Source: Chitinophaga pinensis
GTDB taxonomy: Bacteria; Bacteroidota; Bacteroidia; Chitinophagales; Chitinophagaceae
Assembly (NCBI GenBank): GCA_902167325.1
Contig: LR632930.1
Span: forward strand, 3,720,001 to 3,784,000
DNA: 64,000 nt
Direction: 5' to 3'
The notes below the pieces were generated by a model. The model saw only the letters and a list, made by a program, of their open reading frames with translations, did no database searches and was not told the origin of the DNA. A program made the position numbers and the translations under genes. Each line of letters opens with the position of its first letter. The stretch's first letter is position 1. Below are positions 55,101-63,467 of the stretch, piece after piece.

Positions 55101-58100
55101 ATTTACTGAAACTGATCTTGCATTGACCAATTGTACGGTATCAGACTGGGTGGTGGAAGATTCGCGGAATTATACATTCACCATTAACGGCACACCTGAT
55201 ACACAAGGGAATATGTCGGTTGCATTGCCTCAGAATATACTTGCCGATCTGGCTGGTAATGGTAATATTGCCGGTAATATTACTGTGGCATATGACCGGA
55301 AGGGCCCGGTGGTTTCCATGACAAGTCTTGCAGCAGGAGTGGTAACAGGTCCATTCCAGGTGCGGGTTTCTGTAGGTGAAACACCATATGGATTTGCAGC
55401 AGCAAACATGCTGATAATAAATGGTTCTGTTACCAGCTTTGCACCAGATGGAGTTAATTCATTCCTGATCACTGTTACACCTGACCAGGACGGTGATGTT
55501 TATGTAGCATTGCCGGTTAATGCCATCCGAGATGCCACCGGTAATGGCAATACTCCTTTAGACTTCACAGTGCCTTACGACTTGAACCCTCCAACGCCAA
55601 CCATTCATACCCATTACAGTTCACCTTTCAACAGTGATTTCGATGGCAGTGTGATATTTAGTGAGAAAGTGTCTGGCTTTGAACAGCATGAATTATTGGT
55701 TTCTAATGGTACCGTTTCTAACTGGGCAACTACAGACAGTATTGCTTATACCTTCACAATTACACCGCTCAGCGAAGGAACCGTTACATTAAATGTGAAT
55801 GCGGGTGTAGCCCTGGATCGTGTGAACAGGAACAACCTGGCGGCTGCGCCCTTAAGTGTACAAATTGATAAAACTCCACCTACGGTTCAACTGTTTTCCA
55901 ATACACCCAATCCAACCAATAGCACCATCGCCTTAACGGCTACCTTCTCGGAAAGTGTATATGGCTTTACGGATGCAGATGTCGTAATTACCAATGGCAC
56001 TATCGGTAATTTCCATACAAACGATGGTATTGTATATACGTTTAATGTGGTGCCTGCCGGAGAAGGTAACATTACTGTTACATTACACCCCGGTGCAGGG
56101 CGCGACAGGGCTGGCAATGCCAACACGCACGCGATGTTGAGTATTGTGTATGATATTACACCACCTGATGCCGTTATCACTTCATCTGCTACCTCACCAA
56201 CCAGTGCGGCAATACCCTTCACAGTAACCTTCACCGAAAAGGTGCTTAACTTCCTGCAAACAGATCTGCAGGTAACAAACGGTAATATTACCGGTTTCAC
56301 CACTACCGATAACATTACCTGGAATGTTACTGTAGCGCCTGTTGCTGATGGGCCTGTGTCAGTTGAAATGCTCTCGGGTGTAGCTGCCGATGAAGCCGGT
56401 AATCTTAATAATGCAGTACCTGCACATACCGTAACTTACGATGGCAGTGTGCCGGGTGTTACACTCAGCACTACCAGCCCAACTATAACCAATACCGCCA
56501 TCACGGTAACTGCCACCTTTACGGAGGCGGTAACAACCTTCCCGCTTACCGACTTCGTGGTAGTAAATGGTATTGTAAATACCCTCGTTCAGCTTGCTCC
56601 CAACAAATGGACATTTACATTGAACCCGGCAGGCAACAATGTAAATGTATCTGTTAACCTCCCTGCCGGTAAAGCATTCGATGGGGCAGGCAACGGAAAT
56701 ACCTTATCCAACACACTTACTTATCACTATGATCTCACAGCACCTGCTGTACTCACCAGCACAACCGCAGGGTCAAATGTTAAAGCACCATTCGGTATTA
56801 CTGTTGAATTCAGTGAACCGGTAACCGGGTTTACCGCATCAGACATTATATTGGATAATGGAACGATCACCTCGTTCACACCATCCGGCATTAATAAATG
56901 GACGATAACGGTGACACCGGCAACGGATAATACTGTGAATGTGCAGTTCCCGGCTAATATGGCAACGGATACAGCCGGGAATGGTAATGCTACCGGAGGA
57001 ACGATGACGTTCTTTTACGATGCTACGCCTCCGGATGTAACACTTTCCACCACAGCTGCTTCTCCGGTAATTGGAGCATTCACGGTAATGGCAACATTTA
57101 CAGAGCCGGTGTTTGATTTTATGCTGACCGATGTAATTGTATCGAACGCTACAGCGTCTGGGTTTACTGTTGTAGATGCATCTACCTATACCTTTACAAT
57201 TACACCGTCTGCCGGTCCTGTAAGCATCAGCTTGCCGGCAGGAGTGGGGGCCGACCTTTGTGGTAATGGCAATACTGTTTCCAATACCCTGTTGCTGCAG
57301 TATGATAATAATCGTCCGGCAGTAACACTGTCTACCACCGCTTTGTCTCCCACTAATGCGGGTATCCCTGTTATCTTAACGTTCACAGAAGCAGTGACGG
57401 GGTTCACAGCCGGGGATATTACAGTTACCAATGGATCTGTAACCGGACTGGCCACCAACGATCTCATTAACTGGACGTTTACGGTAATACCTGCCACAAG
57501 TGGCAGTGTAACTGTTGATGTTGCAGCCAATGTGGCAACTGATGGTGCGGGCAATGGAAATACTGCCGCAGCCCAACTGGCAGTAGTATATGATATCATG
57601 CAGCCGGATGTAAGCATCACTACTACAGCAACTGCCTTAACGAATGTACCCATCCCTGTAACGGTAACTTTCACTGAAGCGGTGAATGGTTTCGATCAGG
57701 GGGATCTGGTTGTTACGAATGGCAACATCTCCGGTTTCATGACCAGCAATAACAGCACCTGGAACTTCACGGTTACGCCTGTAACAGATGGTGTAGTTAC
57801 TATTAATCTGGCAGCAGGTATGGTAACAGACCTTGCGGGTAATGCGAACAGTGTGGCTGCCGAACTGAGTGTGGAATATGACGGTTCCCGTCCAACGGTT
57901 ACGCTGGTTGCAGGTGTAGCTTCACCAACAAATGCACTAATACCTGTTACCATTACCTTCTCAGAGACCGTGAATGGTTTCGATGGCTCGGATCTCGTAG
58001 TTACAAATGGTACGATCTCCCGCTTTGTAGATATAGATCAGCAGACCTTTGTCATCAGGGTAACTCCCACTGCGGAGGGTATTGTAACGATATCGCTCCC

Positions 58101-61100
58101 TGCGAATGTTGCAACTGATGCGGGGAGTAATGGCAATACGGGAGGGAATACACTGACACTGATGTACGATGTAACTGCCCCCGGTGCTGTATTTTCTACT
58201 ACGGCAATATCTCCTGTACGTGCCATGTTCCCGGTAACTTTAACCTTTACAGAGCCGGTTACTGGTCTCGATATCACTGATATGCTGGTAGGGAACGGAA
58301 TAGTATCAGCACTATCGACTACCGATCAGCAAAGCTGGACGTTTACAATAACCCCTGTGGCGGATGGCCGTGTAACTCTAAATCTGTCTGCCGGTATGGT
58401 GCAGGATGCAGCAGGTAATACTAATACTGCAGCTATGGAGCTGGCACTGGATTATGACGCTACGAATCCGGGAACAGTAATTTCTACTATTGCGACTTCA
58501 CCCATAAATGCAGCCTTCCCTGTGACCGTGACTTTCACGAAAGCAGTAACGGGCTTTGCGGCAGGGGATGTGTCTGTCACCAATGGTACAATTTCCAACT
58601 TCGCAACCAGCGATAATATTACTTACACATTTACCGTGACGCCTGTGGCATCCGGTAGTGTGACTGTCAATATTGCCCCCAATGTGGCGAACGATGTAGC
58701 GGGTAATGGAAATACTGCTGCTGTGGAACTGGCTCTGGTATATGATGGATTGAATCCTGTAGTAGTTATCTCTACTACGGCAACCTCACCGGTAAACACG
58801 GCCTTCCCTGTAACGATGACCTTCTCAGAAGCAGTGGCAGGGTTTGATGTGAGTGATATCAGCATCATGAACGGTGTAGTTTCTAACTTCGTTGCCAATA
58901 ATAGTATCACCTATGCCTTCATCGTAACGCCTGTTTCTCCCGGCAATGTGACTATTAATGTTGCGGCTGGCGTTGCAAACGATGCTGCAGGTAATGGTAA
59001 TGCAGCTGCCAGTCAGCTGTCGCTGGTTTATGACGACTCACTCGTAGGTACGACAATCACCTCTACGGTAACTTCACCTGTAAATGCAGCCTTCCCTGTA
59101 ACCGTGGCCTTCACGGAAGCAGTAACGGGCTTTGTGGCAGGAGATATAACCTTAACTAATGGCACTATCTCCAACTTCGCTACCAGTGATAATATCACGT
59201 ACACCTTTATTGTGACGCCTGTAGCTTCCGGCAATGTGACCATCAACGTAGCAGCGAATGTGGTGACCGATATAGCAGGTAATGGAAATGCTGCTGCTGC
59301 GGAACTGGCAATTGTGTATGACGGCGTTAAGCCGGGAGTTGTAGTCACTACTACAGCCACTTCACCTGTAAACGCAGCCTTACCCGTAACCGTGACCTTC
59401 ACGGAAGCAGTAACAGGCTTTACAGCAGGGGATGTGTCTGTAACCAATAGCGCTATTTCCAACTTCGCTACCAGCGATAATATCACCTATACCTTTACCG
59501 TGACACCTGTTGCTTCCGGCAATGTGACGATTAATGTAGCGGCTAATGTGGCGAACGATGTAGCGGGTAATAGTAATATCGCTGCTGCGGAACTGGCTCT
59601 GGTGTATGACGGAGTGAGTCCTGTAGTGGTGCTTTCTACTACGGTAACTTCACCAGTCAACATGGCTTTCCCTGTAACGGTGACTTTCTCGGAAAGAATG
59701 ACAGGGTTTGATGTAATTGATATCAGCATCACCAACGGCGCTATTTCGAACTTCACTACCAGCGATAATGTCTCGTATACTTTTACAGTAACCCCAGTGG
59801 CTACCGGCAATGTGACTGTGAATGTAGCTGCTAATGTGGCAACCGATGCTGCGGGTAATGGCAATGCGGTTGCAGGGCAACTGTCGCTGGCATATGATGT
59901 CTCCCTCGTAGGCACTACTATTGCCACTCCGGCAACTTCACCTGTTAATGCAGCCTTCCCTGTAACCGTGACCTTCACGAAAGCAGTAACGGGCTTTGTG
60001 GCAGGGGATGTGTCTGTGACCAATGGTACCATCTCCAGCTTCACTACCAGCGATAATATCAGCTATACCTTTACCGTAACGCCCGTTACTTCCGGTAATG
60101 TGACCATCAATGTGGCAGCCAATGTAGCTACCGATGTGGCAGGTAATGGTAATGCGGCTGCTGCGGAACTGGCAATTTTGTTTGATAACAGCCGCCCGGG
60201 TGTAACTATCACCACTACTGCGACTTCACCCACCAACGGACCAGTACCCGTAACCGTAACCTTCACGGAAGCAGTTACAGGTTTCGATGCGGCGGATGTA
60301 ATCATCATAAATGGAGCCATCTCCGGCTTTACAACGGTAGATGCGGCTACGTATACATTTACTGTATCTGCTGCCGCTGATGGCATTGTAAGGATTAACC
60401 TGCCTGCTAATGTGGCTATCGATGCTGCCGGTAATGGTAACACCACTGCCTTGGAGCTGAATTATAATTACGCAGGCACACGACCCGGTGTTATGCTTAC
60501 AGCTACCGGTGCAAACGTGGTCAATGCGCCTGTTACTGTGACCATCCGATTTAGTGCTGCCGTGACAGGATTTGATGCTTCCGATGTGCAGGTAAATAAC
60601 GCTACGGTTAGCGCACCAGTAACTACTGATGGTATCACCTGGCAAACCACGGTAACGCCAGTTGCCGAAGGGGCCTTTAGTGTGGATGTTCCGGCTAATG
60701 TAGCCCAGGATGCCAGTGGTAACGGTAACACTGCATCTAATGTTCTTTTCAGAGTGTACGATGTGACAAGACCGGAAGCTACATTGCAGATTACTCCTGC
60801 TTCTGGCAGCAACTATACAGTTACTGTCGCCTTTACGGAGGCTGTTACCGGTTTAACTTCAGGCGGAATCCATGTCACGAATGGAGTGGTATCAAATCTG
60901 CAATCGGGCGGTACCAATACTTATACCTTTACCATCACGGCGCTGGCAGAAGGGAATGTAATAGTGAAGATCCCTGCAAATGCAGTAGTAGATGTTGCTG
61001 GTAATGGCAACATCACCAGTGCAGAAGGTACCGTATACCACAGTGCCGGCTCACCGTCGGTATCTGTTACCTCCACTTCCGCAGCAGTACTCAATCATGC

Positions 61101-62163
61101 ATTCAACGTAACATTTACATTCTCCAAATCAGTAACTGGCTTCACTGCCGGAGATGTGGATGTAACAAACGGCGCATTGCTGAACCTCACGGCCTCAGGA
61201 GCTGGTACCTATACTGCCAGCATCATACCGGCAAGAGATGGGGAAGTAACCCTTCATGTACGTGCTGGTGCGGCAGTAGATGAAGGGGGAAAGGCAAACA
61301 CTGTGTCCAATGTCCTCAGCAGACTGTATGATGGCACCCGTCCCGGTGCAGTGGTAACCACTACGGCAGCATCGCCTGTTAACGGTGCCTTTGCGGTTCA
61401 GATACGTTTCACGGAAAAAGTGAATGGTCTTACTATTGCAGACCTGCAACTTCAGAATGCTGCGGCGGGTGTGATTACGACTTCGGACAATATCGTCTTT
61501 ACTGCAGAAATTCGCCCTGCGGGCGGGCCGATTGGCGTGTCTGTGAAAGAAAATGCTGTTACAGACGATGCCTCAAATGGCAATACCGCTTCCGGTGTAC
61601 TCACCATGTTGCACGACAATGATATGCCGGTAGCTGTGCTGACAGGTCGGAATAATCCTTATGCTTTTGGTCCGTTTACGGTGACAGTCCGTTTAAATGA
61701 GCCATCTCCTGATTTCAGCCGAACGGCAATCCAGCTGGAGAATGCGGTGATTACTGCTTTCCAGCAGATATCGGCTACGCAGTATGCGATCACGGTAGCT
61801 CCGCAATTTGCAGGGCCGGTAATGCGCGTCTTCATCCCTGCTAACCGTTATTCGGATGCTGCAGGCAACAGGAACTTAGCATCCAACATACTATCTTACG
61901 AAACACTGCAATCATATACGATCGATAATGTGTATCCGAACCCCACAAACGGCCGACTGGTCGTGAAGTTTGGTGGTGTGATCTATGAGAAAATGAAAAT
62001 GCAGCTGATCAGTATGAACGGAGATGTGGTGCTGGTGAAAGAAGTAGATCCAAATTCGAGTGAAGTGATTATTGATATTCCGGCTTCAGTTCCGGATGGA
62101 ATGTATCACCTCATGATCATTAACGGTCCCGTAAAACGGCGGAACATTATGCTGATCCGTTAA
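49156..62163 (+). CDS. Giant T9SS-secreted Ig-like repeat protein
   Basis: 4335 residues from the ATG at 49156 (MLRFLRSLAF), with a signal peptide ending AAYSQ. An earlier start at 49123 is less likely. After an N-terminal lectin-like domain (about residues 20-200) come a few Ig-like domains, six longer related Ig-like domains (about 775-1365), two cadherin-like stretches (about 1365-1565, with DVNDAPS), then about 28 Big-type bacterial Ig-like repeats (about 1565-4248) of around 95-97 residues, each ending in a D-x-A-G-N-G-N motif. The last 80 residues form a T9SS type A sorting domain with VYPNPTNG and a basic end. It should be surface-displayed or secreted and act in adhesion or gliding-type contact. 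Several units are nearly identical in DNA, see repeat entries. It stands alone in its transcript with a strong terminator. Confidence 0.92.
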   Translation: MLRFLRSLAFIWLFLLSFLSAAYSQDIVDFEANNDSATLAPSLGLFVFQTHTFKVAASPGGGEYRFTGSFATTNIPYFIGFMMHDKNGVFPGSINSLGGIYSGSGDKIVIERQDGTKFGFESVKTMCFIGGQTVYITGYQGNTPVASAQVTVNTFEGTFAPAGSQWKAVTRVEIIAANASEIYFDDFIFKELADPQFSTTLTHISGHSYTWVNTVSNGGTPQGSETGFDYSFTGTPTEGENRIVAFTGLIYNGGTYAVNGPAVPFGSRMYVRGYVKTSMGTYYGNVVKVVHPTPSPIITLLDPSLTNSASPRFNVNFTVPVSLPELNTLLTVTTSGDISGSLQPYSTTDNQNFQITVSVTGTGGTLGLNFTGNENTTYATPATTVAGPQYTIDRNPPLIAISGPPAVSGNQFVTFNLSSNESGTYFMMKDGGSAAMVTTPFSFTDTYGDHTVTFYQRDAAGNQSASKIHNYTIREYPIASFSATPPAVTKNTSATFTATADYTASSYNYYLDGALQSGNGGAITVNNLADGPHTMEVAAVGATGVEQPTKTAYTWSVDTQLPPAPQFTSLGSDPGFSATDRIINYNTNLIINGVAEPGATVTTVINSSMSKDAVAGPDGSWSVTFATIPVAGSYYFVHYATDVAGNRGPNSAVTNFTVDLTRPTVTSIAQPPAGDLRPGLSIEFVATMSEPIDGYPNSCSMFYTYGGQSYKFEFGGFQDGNKIIFRYVIQPGESFTNMFQSGWTFNGIVADHGDMMDVAGNQADFTIVPAPVVTNIINSDPVAPAVTGDPVITNGNYVLGNEVIVTRTFSENVFVTGNPNIILIMGSEVGRANYFSGSGSNTLTFKYVVTANVEGEVEAYKSLSMAGANISDAAGNNATGVSTAGSVTNSNAIVDSKPPRYSGVTVITPYVTGGQEVHLDISYDENVAVASPPVPYLQAMVGGVARQFNYAFTNGRKMRFKWTVPADVEDHDGIELSDAIQGAGLIITDGLGNPAVLDLGDSIRITSGLNIDSKAPVITEIVQPAAGFYRSGAVLVYTVKFSETVLVGSTYPVLQVEIGGTSHQLNYWNGDGTKELKFQLGVQSGMHEPAGVLISAFAPGTLTDFYGNPFNGTFNTFPSNSGVVIDNTAPLATSFTSASGNYKLGDVISFEIGYNEEMVAFGSRLALEIGIGSRTEYLPLTLSPDKLSLRASYTVAAGDVDTDGIGIIRQIRSLDGTSHLKDRAGNNFSLAFPTTAYNIKVDGVLPQIQNHQVFSNYFKAGDVLNISIAFNEPVTVVSGVPELDIVIGSTVLTLHYSGQTTTSVLKFELMVPAGVPCGRIDGIEFSTLTRTGLIADANGNALATPSNFTTVADYWFDNCAPVITNTLEFSINEKSAAGTFVGQPVATESPDASRTLTWELSGQTDHGGHGLYPLEINTATGELTVKDPDGFRFAVQPEVTALVRVYDGSNWSNYTPVTVAVLDVNDAPSNITLSNNTINEVEPSGSTVGTLSSTDDDAGETFIYSLVTGTGSTDNSAFAIAGSSLTTNTTLNRYTKASYTLRVRTTDSDGLYMEKAFTINIADTSRPRVNWESLADGSSKNAPFDVVLVSTEPLTGLTVGDFNITGVTVSNMQYLGANRYQITLSPGADGSYTISLPDNVAEDYAGNLIIGSGNRTFRYDTQRPTVVMSGLTSSPTNGPIQFDLTFSEKVSGLSEVGMLVFNGNTVITTTDQQHYSVTITPIANGSVTWGLYNDIARDAAGNGSVGIGNYSVLYDGTRPAATLSAIPAGPNVNGNVNVRVDVSELNLTLSASHFVPVNATISGFAPVSSTIYQFILVPGNEGACSVQLAENSFKDAAGNWNTASNKIDLNYDVTLPSATMTTTAPANTNVSPIPVTLTFSEKMSGLNPAVFNTAASGTIHNLATTDNITWTFDLLPSAPGDAVVVLPAGYVTDLAGNLNTGINEVRVKYDPTAPTPIFYTSSSGEINQPVYVRIMFMEEVTGFTETDLALTNCTVSDWVVEDSRNYTFTINGTPDTQGNMSVALPQNILADLAGNGNIAGNITVAYDRKGPVVSMTSLAAGVVTGPFQVRVSVGETPYGFAAANMLIINGSVTSFAPDGVNSFLITVTPDQDGDVYVALPVNAIRDATGNGNTPLDFTVPYDLNPPTPTIHTHYSSPFNSDFDGSVIFSEKVSGFEQHELLVSNGTVSNWATTDSIAYTFTITPLSEGTVTLNVNAGVALDRVNRNNLAAAPLSVQIDKTPPTVQLFSNTPNPTNSTIALTATFSESVYGFTDADVVITNGTIGNFHTNDGIVYTFNVVPAGEGNITVTLHPGAGRDRAGNANTHAMLSIVYDITPPDAVITSSATSPTSAAIPFTVTFTEKVLNFLQTDLQVTNGNITGFTTTDNITWNVTVAPVADGPVSVEMLSGVAADEAGNLNNAVPAHTVTYDGSVPGVTLSTTSPTITNTAITVTATFTEAVTTFPLTDFVVVNGIVNTLVQLAPNKWTFTLNPAGNNVNVSVNLPAGKAFDGAGNGNTLSNTLTYHYDLTAPAVLTSTTAGSNVKAPFGITVEFSEPVTGFTASDIILDNGTITSFTPSGINKWTITVTPATDNTVNVQFPANMATDTAGNGNATGGTMTFFYDATPPDVTLSTTAASPVIGAFTVMATFTEPVFDFMLTDVIVSNATASGFTVVDASTYTFTITPSAGPVSISLPAGVGADLCGNGNTVSNTLLLQYDNNRPAVTLSTTALSPTNAGIPVILTFTEAVTGFTAGDITVTNGSVTGLATNDLINWTFTVIPATSGSVTVDVAANVATDGAGNGNTAAAQLAVVYDIMQPDVSITTTATALTNVPIPVTVTFTEAVNGFDQGDLVVTNGNISGFMTSNNSTWNFTVTPVTDGVVTINLAAGMVTDLAGNANSVAAELSVEYDGSRPTVTLVAGVASPTNALIPVTITFSETVNGFDGSDLVVTNGTISRFVDIDQQTFVIRVTPTAEGIVTISLPANVATDAGSNGNTGGNTLTLMYDVTAPGAVFSTTAISPVRAMFPVTLTFTEPVTGLDITDMLVGNGIVSALSTTDQQSWTFTITPVADGRVTLNLSAGMVQDAAGNTNTAAMELALDYDATNPGTVISTIATSPINAAFPVTVTFTKAVTGFAAGDVSVTNGTISNFATSDNITYTFTVTPVASGSVTVNIAPNVANDVAGNGNTAAVELALVYDGLNPVVVISTTATSPVNTAFPVTMTFSEAVAGFDVSDISIMNGVVSNFVANNSITYAFIVTPVSPGNVTINVAAGVANDAAGNGNAAASQLSLVYDDSLVGTTITSTVTSPVNAAFPVTVAFTEAVTGFVAGDITLTNGTISNFATSDNITYTFIVTPVASGNVTINVAANVVTDIAGNGNAAAAELAIVYDGVKPGVVVTTTATSPVNAALPVTVTFTEAVTGFTAGDVSVTNSAISNFATSDNITYTFTVTPVASGNVTINVAANVANDVAGNSNIAAAELALVYDGVSPVVVLSTTVTSPVNMAFPVTVTFSERMTGFDVIDISITNGAISNFTTSDNVSYTFTVTPVATGNVTVNVAANVATDAAGNGNAVAGQLSLAYDVSLVGTTIATPATSPVNAAFPVTVTFTKAVTGFVAGDVSVTNGTISSFTTSDNISYTFTVTPVTSGNVTINVAANVATDVAGNGNAAAAELAILFDNSRPGVTITTTATSPTNGPVPVTVTFTEAVTGFDAADVIIINGAISGFTTVDAATYTFTVSAAADGIVRINLPANVAIDAAGNGNTTALELNYNYAGTRPGVMLTATGANVVNAPVTVTIRFSAAVTGFDASDVQVNNATVSAPVTTDGITWQTTVTPVAEGAFSVDVPANVAQDASGNGNTASNVLFRVYDVTRPEATLQITPASGSNYTVTVAFTEAVTGLTSGGIHVTNGVVSNLQSGGTNTYTFTITALAEGNVIVKIPANAVVDVAGNGNITSAEGTVYHSAGSPSVSVTSTSAAVLNHAFNVTFTFSKSVTGFTAGDVDVTNGALLNLTASGAGTYTASIIPARDGEVTLHVRAGAAVDEGGKANTVSNVLSRLYDGTRPGAVVTTTAASPVNGAFAVQIRFTEKVNGLTIADLQLQNAAAGVITTSDNIVFTAEIRPAGGPIGVSVKENAVTDDASNGNTASGVLTMLHDNDMPVAVLTGRNNPYAFGPFTVTVRLNEPSPDFSRTAIQLENAVITAFQQISATQYAITVAPQFAGPVMRVFIPANRYSDAAGNRNLASNILSYETLQSYTIDNVYPNPTNGRLVVKFGGVIYEKMKMQLISMNGDVVLVKEVDPNSSEVIIDIPASVPDGMYHLMIINGPVKRRNIMLIR
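53845..61905 (+). repeat. About 28 tandem Ig-like coding units of 282-291 bp
   Basis: Each unit carries the pattern (S/T)PxNxxxPVTVTFTExVxGF and ends with DxAGNGN. From the unit anchored at 57361 to that at 60529 the phase is exactly 288 bp for eleven intervals (anchor points 57361, 57649, 57937, 58225, 58513, 58801, 59089, 59377, 59665, 59953, 60241, 60529), so these arose by clean in-frame duplication. Confidence 0.9.
58513..60240 (+). repeat. Two-copy 864-bp higher-order repeat inside the Ig-like array
   Basis: Three 288-bp units (58513-59376) are repeated once more (59377-60240). Unit-specific words return 864 bp apart: SLVGTTI at 59041 and 59905, a GFDVxDISI type unit at 58801 and 59665, and NVANDVAGN in the first and fourth units only. 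The repeat is visibly similar at DNA level. Confidence 0.85.
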
Positions 62164-62184
62164 TAAGAGAAAGTATATAAAACT

Positions 62185-62223
62185 AAAAAAGCGGTTGCCT
62201 CACAAAGGCAACCGCTTTTTTTT
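62185..62223. terminator. Bidirectional terminator
   Basis: A perfect 10-bp GC stem extended by A/T pairs (AAAAAAGCGGTTGCCT with AGGCAACCGCTTTTTTTT, 5-nt loop) between the giant gene stop and the convergent esterase stop at 62235. Confidence 0.92.
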
Positions 62224-62234
62224 ATCGGGTATAA

Positions 62235-63224
62235 TTACAATCCAAGGTAGTATTTAAGCTCTGCTGCGGCATGCAGCACGAGGGATCTTGTTTCCGGGAT
62301 ATGGGCCAACCCGTTCAGCATACCCCAGTCGTGGATCACGCCTATGTAGCGGATCGTGGTTACCGATACACCGGCTTCGGAGAGCTTCCGGCCATAGGCT
62401 TCACCTTCTGAGCGGAGGATGTCATTCTCGGCTACCTGTATAAGAGTAGGCGGAAGTCCTTTCAGTTGGGCCGTACTGGCCTGCAGGGGAGAGGCATGCA
62501 CTTCCTGTTGCTGTACCGGGTTATTCGTATACTGTCCCCACATCCATTTCATGAGGGACGCAGTGAGGAAGCGCTGTTCACCATACTTCCGCCAGGATTT
62601 GGTTTCAAAGTCTGCATGCGTAACCGGCCACATGAGGATCTGGCATTTCAGGGACGGGCCGCCTTTTTCCTTACACTGAATGGCCGTAACGGCGCTCATA
62701 TTGCCGCCTACACTGTTTCCCACAATGGCCAGGTTGCTGCCATTTACCCCTATTTCCTGCCCGTTATCAGCCACCCATTTGGCAGCTGCGTAAATCTCAT
62801 TGATGGCCTGGGGGTACTGAGCATCAGGGGAGGGGGTGTAATTCACGAATACGGCTGCCGCACCGGAATGTACCACCAGGTCACGTACGAGGCGCTGGTG
62901 GGTGGGGAAGTCGCCCAGTACCCAGCCGCCCCCATGGATGAACATGAACCCGGGGATAACAGGGGCTGCTCCTTCCGGCTTCACTATATGCAGCAAAATG
63001 GTGTGCCCCTCTGCCTTGATGGTTTTCTCGGTAACGGTAATGCCGGAAAGGTCTACCTTAACCGACTTTTGCGCTTCTACGAGCACATTACGGGCGTCCG
63101 CGATGGGAAGGCTTTCAACAGGTTTGCCGCCCGGGGCATTAAGCAGGCCAAGGAACTGTTTGACTTCAGGTGTCAGGTGGGGGTCTACGGAATAATCCGG
63201 TGCGCTATCATTTTTATGACTCAT
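62235..63224 (-). CDS. Alpha/beta-hydrolase, HSL/acetyl-esterase type
   Basis: A 329-residue soluble enzyme of the hormone-sensitive-lipase family. The oxyanion motif HGGGW (about residue 116) and the nucleophile region GNSVGGN are present, where the usual G-D-S-A-G-G has Asn and Val; the catalytic Asp is in ENDILR and the His in VIHDWG. No signal peptide, so it acts in the cytoplasm on small esters or acylated sugars. No partner genes. Confidence 0.9.
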   Translation of the reverse strand: MSHKNDSAPDYSVDPHLTPEVKQFLGLLNAPGGKPVESLPIADARNVLVEAQKSVKVDLSGITVTEKTIKAEGHTILLHIVKPEGAAPVIPGFMFIHGGGWVLGDFPTHQRLVRDLVVHSGAAAVFVNYTPSPDAQYPQAINEIYAAAKWVADNGQEIGVNGSNLAIVGNSVGGNMSAVTAIQCKEKGGPSLKCQILMWPVTHADFETKSWRKYGEQRFLTASLMKWMWGQYTNNPVQQQEVHASPLQASTAQLKGLPPTLIQVAENDILRSEGEAYGRKLSEAGVSVTTIRYIGVIHDWGMLNGLAHIPETRSLVLHAAAELKYYLGL

Positions 63225-63413
63225 AAGAAAATTGATTTGGAAGGTGAGTACGAATGGTGTGCCGGAAAATATAACAGTCTGGAATTGAATTGGTTTGGTT
63301 AAAGCAGGGGATGTAACAGAAGTTGGCCCCCGGAGATACGTGGCGGGGACGGTGAAACCGCGAAATATCGTGGCTGACTTACAAAAGTTGCCCGAACTTT
63401 GGAATTGCCTAAT

Positions 63414-63421
63414 TATCTTTG
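63414..63421 (+). promoter_or_regulatory. Bacteroidota -7 element for the last gene
   Basis: TATCTTTG matches TAnnTTTG, 47 nt upstream of the ATG at 63468. Confidence 0.5.
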
Positions 63422-63467
63422 CGGATCGTTATACCCGACAGGAATGTTCAAATAATCCCTTACCAAT

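Noticed and set aside
58513..60240. CRISPR-like regular spacing
   Set aside because: The repeat unit is 288 bp, in frame and coding, so it is a protein repeat and not CRISPR.
59028..60446. Chain of minus-strand ORFs of 127-185 residues in the Ig-like array
   Set aside because: They repeat because the coding repeats on the plus strand repeat; composition is reverse-complement of the Ig units.
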